The notes below the pieces were generated by a model, which worked only from the letters and a program-made list of their open reading frames with translations, ran no database searches and was not told the DNA's origin. The position numbers and the translations under genes were made by a program. Positions 16,633 to 27,040 of a stretch of DNA of 45,337 nucleotides are shown here, in pieces (position 1 is the first letter of the stretch; each line of letters opens with the position of its first letter). Source of the DNA: Dehalococcoidia bacterium. Lineage in GTDB: Bacteria; Chloroflexota; Dehalococcoidia; DSTF01; JACRBR01. The stretch is taken from positions 1 to 45,337 of the forward strand of contig JAJTXQ010000032.1 in the NCBI GenBank assembly GCA_021462855.1, given 5' to 3'.

Positions 16633-17421
16633 TTGTTAGCGCAACGGGTGGCCAGCGCCGTCATCGGCGTGCCGGTCATCTTCGTCCTCGTGCTCGCGGG
16701 CGGGAACTGGTACGCCGCCGCCGCCGCGGCCGTCATCGCCGTCGCCGCGCTCGAGTTCCAGCACGCGCACTTCGGCTGGACGCACCCCATGAGTCTCCTC
16801 GCCGCCGGGTTCTCGGGCGCCATGGCCGGCGCGGCGCACGCGGGAGGCGAGTGGGTGCTGTGGCTCGCGCTCGTCGCGGTGCCGACGACGCTCGCCGCAC
16901 TGCTGATCCGGTTCGACGCCAATACGTACCTGCGCGACTGGCTCTGGACCGCCGGGTGCATCGCCTACACGGGACTGCTCGGCTCGACGCTCGTGCTCCT
17001 GCGCGACGTGCCGAACGGCCGCGACTGGGTGTACCTCGCGCTCTTCTCGACGTTCGCCGTCGACACGTCGGCCTACTTCACCGGCCGCGCGGTCGGCCGC
17101 CACAAGCTCGCGCCGCGCATCAGCCCGAAGAAGACGGTCGAGGGGTTCGCCGGCGGCTACGCCGGCGGCATCGCCGCCGCCGTGCTCCTCAACTGGGCCC
17201 TCGGCCTGCGCATCGAGCCGTGGCACATCGCCGTCCTGGCGGCACTGCTGCCCGCGGCCGCCACGCTCGGCGACCTCGCCGAGTCCGCGATCAAACGGTC
17301 GATGCACATCAAGGACGCGAGCGATCTCATCCCCGGCCACGGCGGCGTGCTGGACCGCTTCGACTCGCTGCTCTTCACGTTCACGCTCACGTGGCTATTC
17401 ACGCAGTGGGTGATCGCCTGA
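16633..17421 (+). CDS. cdsA: Phosphatidate cytidylyltransferase
   Basis: CdsA converts phosphatidic acid and CTP to CDP-diacylglycerol, linking the plsC product to phospholipid synthesis. Seven to eight hydrophobic helices are visible across 262 residues. The family signature is spread over SPKKTVEGFAGGYAGGIAAA and GDLAESAIKRSMHIKDASD-like sequence, ending LIPGHGGVLDRFDSLLF. The start is uncertain: TTG 16633 is chosen because the protein then begins just before the first helix, and GTG 16648 is an alternative. An ATG 78 bases earlier would overlap uppS strongly. Confidence 0.92.
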   Translation: MLAQRVASAVIGVPVIFVLVLAGGNWYAAAAAAVIAVAALEFQHAHFGWTHPMSLLAAGFSGAMAGAAHAGGEWVLWLALVAVPTTLAALLIRFDANTYLRDWLWTAGCIAYTGLLGSTLVLLRDVPNGRDWVYLALFSTFAVDTSAYFTGRAVGRHKLAPRISPKKTVEGFAGGYAGGIAAAVLLNWALGLRIEPWHIAVLAALLPAAATLGDLAESAIKRSMHIKDASDLIPGHGGVLDRFDSLLFTFTLTWLFTQWVIA

Positions 17422-17462
17422 GCAGCAGCACCGCCGCAACATCTCACCCCGCGCCGCGCCGA

Positions 17463-17475
17463 TATACTGGCGCCG
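17463..17475 (+). promoter_or_regulatory. -10 of dxr, leaderless
   Basis: TATACT at 17463-17468 ends seven bases before the dxr ATG at 17476. There is no ribosome-binding site between them, so transcription probably begins at or very near the start codon. Confidence 0.55.
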
Positions 17476-18651
17476 ATGACTGAACAGCCACGCGGCGTCG
17501 CGATCCTCGGATCGACTGGCTCGATCGGCCGGCAGGCCCTTGATGTCATCCGGCGCCTTCCGGGCCGCTTCCGCGTCATCGCGCTCGCTGGCGGCAACAA
17601 CCACACCCTCCTCGAAGACCAGGCGCGCGAATTCCACCCCGACCTCGTCTGGTGCCAGGATGGCGACCGCGGCATGAACCTGCGCGCCGCCGCCGGCCCC
17701 AGGACGGCGTGGGCGACGATGGAGGAGATCTGCGCCGACCAGCGCATCGACATCGTCGTAGCGGCGACGTCCGGCGCCGCCGGCCTGCTGCCGGTGCTCA
17801 CCGCGCTGCGCTGCGGCAAGGCGGTCGCCCTCGCCAACAAGGAAGTGCTCGTGATGGCCGGCCACATTGTCACGAGGGCCGCCGAGCAGGGACGCGCCGA
17901 GCTCCGCCCCGTCGACAGCGAGCACAGCGCCATCTGGCAGTGTCTCTGGGGCGAGGACCTGGCGACGGTCGAGCGGCTGATCCTCACGGCGTCCGGCGGC
18001 GCCTTCCGCGACGTCCCGGTCGCTGACCTCGCCGCCGTCACCCCGCGCGAGGCGCTGCGGCACCCGACGTGGGACATGGGCCGCAAGGTGACGATCGACT
18101 CGGCCACGCTCATGAACAAGGGCTTCGAGGCGATCGAGGCGCGCTGGCTGTTCAACATGCCGATGGACCGCATCGAAGTGCTCCTCCACCGAGAGAGCAT
18201 CGTCCACTCCCTCGTGGAGTTCGCCGATGGCTCGGTGAAGGCGCAGCTCGGCGAGCCCGACATGCGCCTGCCCATCCAGTGCGCGCTCAGTTACCCCGAA
18301 CGCATGACTGGCGCCGTCGCGCCGCGCCTGAACCTCGCGCGCTCGAAGGCGCTGCACTTCGAGGACGTCGACCTCGGCCGCTACCCGTGCCTGCGCCTGG
18401 CCCTTGAAGCGGGCGCGCGCGGCGGGACGTGGCCCGCCGTCCTCGCCGCCGCCGACGAGGTCGCCGTCGAGCGCTTCATGGCCGGCAGTATTCGGTTCAC
18501 CGATATTGCTAAGGTGGTAGATGCCACCCTCTCGGCGCACGGCGGCACCGCCGATCCTGTGCTTGACGAGGTGCTGGAGGTCGACCGCTGGGCACGCGAA
18601 CTCGCAAGCGCCGAGGCCGCCCGCCTCGAACCGCTGGCGCGCAGCCGTTGA
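17476..18651 (+). CDS. dxr: 1-deoxy-D-xylulose 5-phosphate reductoisomerase
   Basis: Dxr carries out the committed step of the MEP isoprenoid pathway, turning DXP into MEP with NADPH. The 391 residues fit. ILGSTGSIGRQALDVIRR is the nucleotide-binding loop. ALANKEVLVMAGHIV, RPVDSEHSAIWQCL (metal-binding Asp and Glu) and LTASGGAFRD are the substrate and metal elements, and MGRKVTIDSATLMNKGFE is the flexible-loop region. It feeds the same pathway as ispG, two genes downstream, and ultimately the UppS substrate. Confidence 0.97.
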   Translation: MTEQPRGVAILGSTGSIGRQALDVIRRLPGRFRVIALAGGNNHTLLEDQAREFHPDLVWCQDGDRGMNLRAAAGPRTAWATMEEICADQRIDIVVAATSGAAGLLPVLTALRCGKAVALANKEVLVMAGHIVTRAAEQGRAELRPVDSEHSAIWQCLWGEDLATVERLILTASGGAFRDVPVADLAAVTPREALRHPTWDMGRKVTIDSATLMNKGFEAIEARWLFNMPMDRIEVLLHRESIVHSLVEFADGSVKAQLGEPDMRLPIQCALSYPERMTGAVAPRLNLARSKALHFEDVDLGRYPCLRLALEAGARGGTWPAVLAAADEVAVERFMAGSIRFTDIAKVVDATLSAHGGTADPVLDEVLEVDRWARELASAEAARLEPLARSR

Positions 18652-18712
18652 GACAGCGCCCGATCGGACCTGTACGGTTATGTGAAGCGCCGGCGCGGCG
18701 CAGCGAGGCACC

Positions 18713-20089
18713 GTGGACCTGCTGACTCACACCATCCTGCCGTTCGTGGCCGTCCTCATGGGCCTGCTCATCGTCCACGAGGCCGCGCACTACGCCACCG
18801 CCAAGCTGTTCGGCGTCAAGGTGCTCGAGGCCGGCGTCGGCATCCCGCCGCGGGTCTGGGGATTCACCTGGCACGGCACCATCTATTCGATCAACGCGCT
18901 GCCGTTCGGCGCCTTCGTCCGCATGCTGGGCGAGGAGGACCCCAGCGACCCCGAAAGCCTCGCCGCCAAGGAGAAGTGGAAGCGCACGATCATCATCGGG
19001 TCGGGCGCCTTCGCGAACCTCATCCTGGCCATCGTGCTGTTCACGGTCAGCCTGATGATCCCGCACCCCGTCTCCGCGGGTGGCGCGCAGATCGCCGGCG
19101 TCGCGCCCGGCAGCCCGGCCGAGCAGGCGGGCTTGCAGCCCGGCGACCAGATCTGGGAGGTCAACGGCCGCCGCGCCAAGAGCACCGCCGAGGCCGCCTA
19201 CCTCATCCGCCTCCACCAGGGATCGACCATCGACCTTACGGTGAAGCGCACGAGCCCGACCGCCGGCTCCGAGCTGATCGAAAAACAGGTGTACGCGCGC
19301 TGGGACCCGCCGGCGTACAACGACGAGTGCGGCGTCCCCCACTCGCAGGGGCCGACGGGCATCCAGATCGCGGCCGTCTCGACGCAGCCGATCTCGCGCA
19401 CGCCCGAGGACATCGCCCGGCTCAAGCAGCTCTCGCGCGAGGACTTCAAGGAGTACAAGACGCTCATCGCAGCGGGCGCACCCGCGTGGTGTTACGGCGG
19501 ATCGGCGTTCGGCTTCAGCGCGCTCAGCGAGGCGCAGTGCGCCGACCTGGCGCCCGCTGACCAGGCGGAAGCCCGCGCCCTGCGCGACGAACTGTTCGCC
19601 GAGTCGCGCTTTCCCTGCTACGAGTTCCGCCCCGGCCCCGCGTACGAGGTCATCACCATCGACGAGTCGCAGCCGCTCTGGGAGGCCGTCCCCAACGGCG
19701 TGCGGCTGACGTTCGAGTCGCTGATCCTGACGCGCAACCAGCTCTGGAGCCTCGCCCGCGGCTTCGGCTCATCGCCGCTCACCGGCCCCGTTGGCATCGC
19801 CCAGGCCACGGGCGAGGTGGTGGATGAGGCAGGGTGGCTCCCGCTGATCACGCTCGCGGCGTCGATCAGCATGGGCGTCGCCATCTTCAATTTCCTGCCT
19901 ATTCCGATGGTGGATGGCGGCAGACTCGTCTTCATCTTCATCGAGTTCCTGCGCGGCGGCAAACGCGTCGACCCGCAGAAAGAAGCGCTGGTACACTTCA
20001 TCGGATTTGTCGCGATGATCGGCCTGTTCCTCGTCATCACCTGGTTCGACGTCGCGCGCATTATTCGAGGAGACAGCCTGCTGCGATGA
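18713..20089 (+). CDS. rseP: Site-2 protease, M50 family, with a cysteine-containing insert
   Basis: This membrane zinc metalloprotease cleaves transmembrane segments, typically of anti-sigma factors. The start is GTG 18713. LIVHEAAHYATAKLFG (about residue 20) holds HExxH, and NFLPIPMVDGGRLVF near residue 395 is the second metal-site motif with its Asp. One PDZ domain lies at about 118-190 (AGVAPGSPAEQAGLQPGDQI). Between the PDZ domain and the third membrane helix is an insert of about 120 residues with four Cys (contexts DECGV, AWCYG, AQCAD, FPCYE), possibly disulfide-bonded outside the membrane. At 458 residues it is longer than most one-PDZ relatives. Its stop overlaps ispG. Confidence 0.92.
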   Translation: MDLLTHTILPFVAVLMGLLIVHEAAHYATAKLFGVKVLEAGVGIPPRVWGFTWHGTIYSINALPFGAFVRMLGEEDPSDPESLAAKEKWKRTIIIGSGAFANLILAIVLFTVSLMIPHPVSAGGAQIAGVAPGSPAEQAGLQPGDQIWEVNGRRAKSTAEAAYLIRLHQGSTIDLTVKRTSPTAGSELIEKQVYARWDPPAYNDECGVPHSQGPTGIQIAAVSTQPISRTPEDIARLKQLSREDFKEYKTLIAAGAPAWCYGGSAFGFSALSEAQCADLAPADQAEARALRDELFAESRFPCYEFRPGPAYEVITIDESQPLWEAVPNGVRLTFESLILTRNQLWSLARGFGSSPLTGPVGIAQATGEVVDEAGWLPLITLAASISMGVAIFNFLPIPMVDGGRLVFIFIEFLRGGKRVDPQKEALVHFIGFVAMIGLFLVITWFDVARIIRGDSLLR

Positions 20090-21234
20090 TGAGCCCCCGC
20101 CGGATGACCAAGCCCGTACGCGTCGGCGACGTGCAGATCGGCGGCGACGCGCCGATCGCCGTCCAGTCCATGTGCTCCACGATCACCGAGAACGTCGATG
20201 CCACCGTACGACAGCTCGAGCAACTGAAGGACGCCGGCTGCGACCTCGTGCGCATCGCCGTGCCCGACCGCGCAGCCGCCGATGCACTGCCGGAGATCGT
20301 GCGGCGCAAACCGCTGCCCATCGTCGCGGACATCCACTTCGACTACCGCTGGGCGCTCGCCGCCGTCCGCGCCGGCTTCGACGCGCTGCGGCTCAATCCC
20401 GGCAACATCCGCGACGCCGGGAAGGTGCAACTCATCGCCCGTGAAGCGAAGGAGCGCGGCATGCCGATCCGCATCGGCGTGAACGCCGGCTCGCTGCCGC
20501 CGATCCGCGCGCTGGCCGACGGCGAGCTGCCGCCCTCGCTCCCCGACCGCATGGTCGAGGCGGCGCTGTGGGAGATCGGCGTCCTGAACGACGCCGGCTT
20601 CGACGACATCGTCATCTCGCTCAAGGCGTTCGACGTGCCGACGATGGTGGAGGCCAACCGCCGCCTCGCCAGGCTCGTCGACTACCCGCTGCACCTCGGC
20701 GTCACCGAGGCGGGCACACCGCGCGCCGGCTCCGTCCGCAGCGCCATCGGCATCGGCATCCTGCTCTCCGAGGGCATCGGCGACACCATCCGCGTATCAC
20801 TCGCCGCTGACCCGGTCGAGGAAGTACCGGTCTGCTGGGACATCCTGAACTCGCTCAACCTGCGCAAGCGCGGCGCGACGCTCGTCGCCTGCCCCACCTG
20901 CGGTCGCATCGAGATCGAACTCATCCCGCTCGCTGCGAAGGTCGAGGAGCACTTTACGAAACGCGGCGTCCCGATCACCGTCGCCGTCATGGGGTGCGTC
21001 GTCAACGGCCCGGGCGAGGCGAAGATGGCCGACCTCGGGATCGCCGGCGGGAAGGGCCGCGGGGTCATCTTCCGCCAGGGCGAGATCGTCAAGACGGTCG
21101 ACGAGCCCGACTTCATGAGCGCGCTCATCGAGGAAGGCGAGAAGATCATCGCCGAGATCGAAGCGGGCACGTACACTCCCGTCGGCCACGGCGAAGAAAA
21201 CGTCATCCCGCTCATGGAAGTGCCCGCGCGCTGA
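20086..21234 (+). CDS. ispG: 4-hydroxy-3-methylbut-2-enyl diphosphate synthase
   Basis: IspG is a [4Fe-4S] enzyme of the MEP pathway converting MEcPP to HMBPP. The 382 residues are the short bacterial form. IAVQSMCSTITENVDATV opens the TIM barrel, and LRLNPGNIRDAGKV and INAGSLP-like GVNAGSLPP are active-site strands. The cluster ligands lie in LVACPTCGRIEIEL and VMGCVVNGPGEAKMAD. ATG 20086 overlaps the rseP stop as ATGA, with GAGGAG about 14 bases upstream. It is in the same run as dxr and uppS. Confidence 0.96.
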   Translation: MMSPRRMTKPVRVGDVQIGGDAPIAVQSMCSTITENVDATVRQLEQLKDAGCDLVRIAVPDRAAADALPEIVRRKPLPIVADIHFDYRWALAAVRAGFDALRLNPGNIRDAGKVQLIAREAKERGMPIRIGVNAGSLPPIRALADGELPPSLPDRMVEAALWEIGVLNDAGFDDIVISLKAFDVPTMVEANRRLARLVDYPLHLGVTEAGTPRAGSVRSAIGIGILLSEGIGDTIRVSLAADPVEEVPVCWDILNSLNLRKRGATLVACPTCGRIEIELIPLAAKVEEHFTKRGVPITVAVMGCVVNGPGEAKMADLGIAGGKGRGVIFRQGEIVKTVDEPDFMSALIEEGEKIIAEIEAGTYTPVGHGEENVIPLMEVPAR

Positions 21235-21247
21235 GCGGCGCGCGACG

Positions 21248-22174
21248 ATGCCATCCAGGAAACCCGCCGCATCCGCATTGGCCGCCCGCCTCGCCGTGCT
21301 CGCCGCATCCGCTGACGACGCCGCATTCCTCGACGTCGCGCTGCCACTCCTCGCGTCGAAGCAGCGACTCGATCGCGAAGCTGCCGCGTCGGCGCTCGCC
21401 GCGCGTCCGCTCCCGGCCGCCCGCGATGCCCTCCGTACGCTGTACTTCGAGCTCGACGCCGACGGGTTGAAGCGCGACCAGGGCACGACGATCCGCGCCA
21501 CCATCGTCCGCGCGTTGACCGCGATCGGCGACACGCGCGACGCGGACATCGCCAGGCGCGCGTCCGAGACCTCCGAAATCGCGTTCGGTGAGGACATCGC
21601 CTGGACGCTGCGCGCGCTCGGCCTGCGCCTGCTCGCCGAACTCTCGCCCGATGTCTTCCCCTACTACGCCGTCGAGCGCCTCGACGACAACCGCGGCGTC
21701 GGCGGCGAGCCGGCGAACACGGCGTTCCGCTTGCTCGCGGCGACCGGGAACTTCGTCCCGCTCTACCAGTGGCTCAGACAGCCGGACCGTGACCCCGCAG
21801 CCGCGGTGCAGGTGTTCGAGCTGTTCGCCGATGCGCCTGCACCGATCGTCGAACGCTACGCCCGCGGCGCCGCCGGCATCGCCCTGCGCCGCGGCGATGA
21901 GTCGATGCTTACGCTGCTCGCCGAAGCCATCGTCGAGCATGAGATGGACGCGCTGTACGCCGAGCTCGAGGCGACGATGTCGGCGAAGGTCAGCGACGCG
22001 CTGTACGGCTACCTGGCCGTCGTGCTCGCCGGCACAAACCGGCCGCCCCTGCTTGCGATCCTCGACAGGCAACTGCACGCGGGACGTCCGCGCCTCGTCC
22101 TCGAGGCGCTGCGCATCCGCACGACGCCCGAACAGGCGGCGATCCTCGAACGCTGGGAGCGTGGCGACGACTGA
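21248..22174 (+). CDS. Helical-repeat (HEAT-like) hypothetical protein
   Basis: The 308 residues are almost wholly alpha-helical and Ala/Leu-rich, with repeating pairs such as AAASALAARPLPAARDALRTL and TIVRALTAIGDTRDADIARRA that look like HEAT repeats. No catalytic motif, signal peptide or membrane segment is visible. It begins 13 bases after ispG with no clear ribosome-binding site, so it may be translationally coupled. A scaffold role is the usual inference for such solenoids; the partner is unknown. Confidence 0.7.
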   Translation: MPSRKPAASALAARLAVLAASADDAAFLDVALPLLASKQRLDREAAASALAARPLPAARDALRTLYFELDADGLKRDQGTTIRATIVRALTAIGDTRDADIARRASETSEIAFGEDIAWTLRALGLRLLAELSPDVFPYYAVERLDDNRGVGGEPANTAFRLLAATGNFVPLYQWLRQPDRDPAAAVQVFELFADAPAPIVERYARGAAGIALRRGDESMLTLLAEAIVEHEMDALYAELEATMSAKVSDALYGYLAVVLAGTNRPPLLAILDRQLHAGRPRLVLEALRIRTTPEQAAILERWERGDD

Positions 22175-22205
22175 CGCGTTACACTCGCGCTCGGGGGAGG
22201 ACGAC

Positions 22206-23024
22206 ATGGACGAACGCGAGTACATCGAGGCGAACCGGCGGCACTGGGATTCCGTCGTCGCCACGCACGTCGAGTCAGACTTCTACCGGGTGGAGGAGTT
22301 CAAGGCGGGACGCAGCAAGCTCAAACCGGTCGAGCTGGGCGAGCTCGGCGACGTCCGCGGCAAGACGCTTCTGCACCTGCAATGCCACTTCGGGCTCGAC
22401 ACGCTGTCCTGGGCGCGCGAAGGCGCTACCGTCACCGGCGCCGACTTCTCGGGCGAGGCGGTCGCCGCCGCCCGCGCTCTCGCCGCCGAGACGGGCATCG
22501 ACGCGCGCTTCGTGCAGTCCGACCTGTACGACCTTCCCGACGTCCTGGACGAGCGCTTCGACATCGTCTTCACGTCGTACGGAGTGCTCGGCTGGCTGCC
22601 CGACATGCGGCGCTGGGCAGCGGTCGCCGCGCACTTCCTCAAGCCGGGCGGCACGTTCTACATCGCCGAGTTCCACCCCGTCGCGTGGATCTTCGACGAC
22701 TCGCCGGGGGTCGACGACCTGCGGGTGCACTACCCCTATTTCCCGCCCGCCGAACCGTTGCGCATCGAGTCCAACGGCACCTACGCCAACCCGTCCGCGC
22801 AGGTCGAGCACCGGGTGACGTACGCGTTCCCCTTCACGCTCGGCGATGTGGTCACAAGCCTCATCGAGGCGGGCCTGCGTCTCGAATACCTGCACGAGTT
22901 TCCGTTCAGCACGTACCAGTTCCTTCCGTTCACGCACGAGACCGAAGACGGCACCGTGCGCCTGACAACGCACGACGGATCGGTGCCGCTCCTGTTCTCG
23001 ATCCGCGCCACAAAGCCGGCGTGA
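22206..23024 (+). CDS. Class I SAM-dependent methyltransferase
   Basis: This 272-residue methyltransferase begins at ATG 22206 with GGGGGAGG six bases upstream and TACACT (22180-22185) as a likely -10. Motif I is LLHLQCHFGLDTLSWA, an HLQCHxGxDT variant seen in a family of unassigned bacterial methyltransferases. FDIVFTSYGVLGWLPD and LKPGGTFYIAEFHPVAWIF are motifs II and III. The C-terminal half (LEYLHEFPFSTYQFLPF) is a substrate domain. Substrate unknown. Confidence 0.82.
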   Translation: MDEREYIEANRRHWDSVVATHVESDFYRVEEFKAGRSKLKPVELGELGDVRGKTLLHLQCHFGLDTLSWAREGATVTGADFSGEAVAAARALAAETGIDARFVQSDLYDLPDVLDERFDIVFTSYGVLGWLPDMRRWAAVAAHFLKPGGTFYIAEFHPVAWIFDDSPGVDDLRVHYPYFPPAEPLRIESNGTYANPSAQVEHRVTYAFPFTLGDVVTSLIEAGLRLEYLHEFPFSTYQFLPFTHETEDGTVRLTTHDGSVPLLFSIRATKPA

Positions 23025-23054
23025 GGGCGCATCGAGCCTAGTCGCGGACGCGGA

Positions 23055-23066
23055 TACACTGCCGCC
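23055..23066 (+). promoter_or_regulatory. -10 of glpK, leaderless
   Basis: TACACT at 23055-23060 ends exactly six bases before the glpK ATG. No ribosome-binding site is present. Transcription would start on or beside the A of the start codon, making this one of the clearest leaderless candidates here. Confidence 0.6.
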
Positions 23067-24556
23067 ATGCCCGACTACATCCTCGCGCTCGACCAGGGCA
23101 CGTCGAGCTCGCGCGCCATCCTCTTCGACCGCGCGGGCGCGCCTGTGGCGCAGGCGGCGCTCGAGTTCCCCCAGGTCTACCCGCAGCCCGGTTGGGTTTC
23201 CCATGATCCTGAAGCGATCTGGTCATCCCAGGCCGAAGCTGCGCGCCGCTGCCTCGACGCCGCGGGCCGCACCGCGGCCGATGTCGCGGCGATCGGCATC
23301 ACCAACCAGCGCGAGACGACGATCGTCTGGGAGCGCGCCACGGGCCGCGCGGTCAACGACGCGGTCGTCTGGCAGTGCCGCCGCACCGCCCCGATCTGCG
23401 AGGACCTCCGCGCCCGTGGCCTCGATGCGGAGGTCCGCGCCCGCACCGGACTGCTGATCGACGCCTATTTCTCCGGCACGAAGGCCCGCTGGCTGCTCGA
23501 TCACAGCGGCGAAGGCCTGCAGGAGCGCGCCGAGGCCGGCGAGCTGGCGTTCGGGACGGTCGACTCGTGGCTTGTGCACAAGCTCACGGCCGGCCGCGTC
23601 CACGCCATCGATGCCACGAACGCGTCCCGCACGATGCTCTACAACCTGCGCGACGGCGCCTGGGACGCGCGGCTGCTCGGCGAGCTGCGCATCCCCGCGG
23701 CGATGCTGCCCCGCGTCGTGGACAGCAGCGGCGTCGTCGCCGAGACCGACCCGTCGATTTTCGGCCGCGCGATCCCGATCGCGGGCATCGCCGGCGACCA
23801 GCAGGCAGCGCTGTACGGCCAGGGCTGCTACGCCCCGGGCGACGTCAAGAACACCTACGGCACCGGCTGCTTCATCCTGCAGCAGACGGGCGACCAGCCG
23901 GTGTTCTCGGAACACGGGCTGCTGACGACCGTCGCGTCGCGCATCGGCGGCGCCGACCGCTTCGCCGTCGAGGGCAGCATCTTCATCGCCGGCGCCGCGG
24001 TGCAGTGGCTGCGCGACGGCCTCGGCATCATCAAGACCGCCGCCGACAGCCAGGCACTCGCCGCCTCGGTGCCGGACAGCGGCGGCGTGTACGTGGTGCC
24101 CGCGTTCTCCGGGCTCGGCGCGCCACACTGGGACATGTACGCGCGCGGCGCCATCGTTGGCCTCACACGCGGCGCCACCGCGGCGCACATCGCCCGGGCG
24201 ACGCTCGAAGCGATCGCGCTGCAGTCGCTCGATGTCGTCGAGCTCATGGAGCGCGAGACAGGATCCCGCATGGGGGAGCTGCGCGTCGACGGCGGCGCCG
24301 TCGAGAACGACCTGCTGATGCAGATCCAGGCCGACGTGCTCCAGCGCCCCGTGGTGCGCTCGGCGACGGCGGAAACAACCGCGCTCGGTGCGGCGTATCT
24401 CGCCGGGCTCGCCACCGGCTTCTGGCGCGACGAGGCCGAGCTCGCCCGCATCTGGCGCTCCGGCGGCCGCTTCGAACCTTCGATGCCGGCAGCGCGGCGC
24501 GATGCGCTGGTCGAGGGCTGGCGCCGCGCCGTCGAACGGGCGAAGGGCTGGGCGAG

Positions 24557-24560
<4 letters not shown>
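23067..24560 (+). CDS. glpK: Glycerol kinase
   Basis: GlpK phosphorylates glycerol to glycerol 3-phosphate with ATP. The 497 residues match the FGGY family. [16 protein letters not shown] is the phosphate-1 loop, [18 protein letters not shown] and VWQCRRT contact glycerol, and [13 protein letters not shown] and [12 protein letters not shown] are later ATP-site elements. The His residue phosphorylated by PTS in some Gram-positive relatives cannot be judged here. Its stop overlaps the start of glpD, so the pair forms a glycerol catabolism operon. No glpF transporter gene is in the window. Confidence 0.96.
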
Positions 24561-26134
<1,574 letters not shown>

Positions 26135-27040
26135 CTACAGCAGGTACTTCTTCGGCGCGCCCGATGGCTGGCGGCGGAAGTTGCGCACCAGCCAGCGCTT
26201 CGACCCGCCGGCCTCCACTTCCTCCAGCGACGCCCGCGCCGGCGCGCCGAGGAGCGCGTCCACGCGCGTCGCGTAGTCGGCGTACGACGCGTGCGCCCCG
26301 TCGGCGATGTTCAGCACGTCGGGCATGTGCACGGCGACGGCGAGCTGGCGCTCGCACAGGCGGATGAGCCAGCCGAGTTCGATCTCCGCCCAGGCGACGT
26401 GGAACGACGCATCGGAGAACGCGTACGCCAGCCGCAGGTTGTTCGACTCCGGCCCCACCTGCAGCAGCGTGGCGCCGAAGTTCGGCCGCCCCAGGTCGCT
26501 CGACCCGCGGTACACCAGCCGAAGGTGGTCGTCCGCGGCGAGCGTCGAACCGGCGAAGTAATGCCCGAGGCCGACGTCAAACGCCTTGTGCTCCTCGTCC
26601 GGACGCAGGTGCTCCATCATCCAGCCGATGAAGTCACCCATCTCCTCCGCGTGCACCTGGTACTCCGCAGCCAGCAGCTCACATGCCGACCGCACAAGGT
26701 TCGGCACACTGGCGTACGACCCGCGCGTCACGAGCAGCGCCGCATCGGCGAGCGCGCTGTAGAAACGCGACCACGCGCCGACGACGGCCGCGTAGGCGTG
26801 CGTCCTGTAGCGCGAATGCGAAGACGCGTTGAGGATCCCGAGCTGCAGGTCCATCCCCTCGGCGAAGAGGCGCAGGTCGTTGCCCAGCACGAACGCCGTC
26901 TGCCGGAACGCGTCCTGCACGGCCGCGGGAGCCTCGCCATCGGGCCGCCCGGGCGGGGTGTACCGTTCCGGAAACGGGATGCCGCTTACGCGCTGGCCGG
27001 GCGTCGGGAGAGGCGGCGGCACCATCGTCAGCGGCTCCAT
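26135..27040 (-). CDS. Hypothetical helical protein downstream of the J-domain gene
   Basis: The 301-residue protein is mostly alpha-helical after a Pro-rich N-terminus (VPPPLPTPGQRVSGIPFPERY). No transmembrane helix, signal peptide or enzymatic motif is visible. SYASVPNLVRSACELLAAEY and WAEIELGWLIRLCERQ are typical helices and resemble, loosely, the DUF families with HEPN-like bundles; I cannot assign one. ATG 27040 lies inside the 3' end of the J-domain gene (13-base overlap), implying translational coupling and perhaps a joint function. It is the last gene of the eno group. Confidence 0.65.
   Translation of the reverse strand: MEPLTMVPPPLPTPGQRVSGIPFPERYTPPGRPDGEAPAAVQDAFRQTAFVLGNDLRLFAEGMDLQLGILNASSHSRYRTHAYAAVVGAWSRFYSALADAALLVTRGSYASVPNLVRSACELLAAEYQVHAEEMGDFIGWMMEHLRPDEEHKAFDVGLGHYFAGSTLAADDHLRLVYRGSSDLGRPNFGATLLQVGPESNNLRLAYAFSDASFHVAWAEIELGWLIRLCERQLAVAVHMPDVLNIADGAHASYADYATRVDALLGAPARASLEEVEAGGSKRWLVRNFRRQPSGAPKKYLL

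Noticed and set aside
14352-16961. Very long minus-strand open frame (869 codons)
   Set aside because: It lies antisense to tsf, pyrH, frr, uppS and cdsA, all of which are certain; its composition is that of a GC-rich shadow frame with no family motif.
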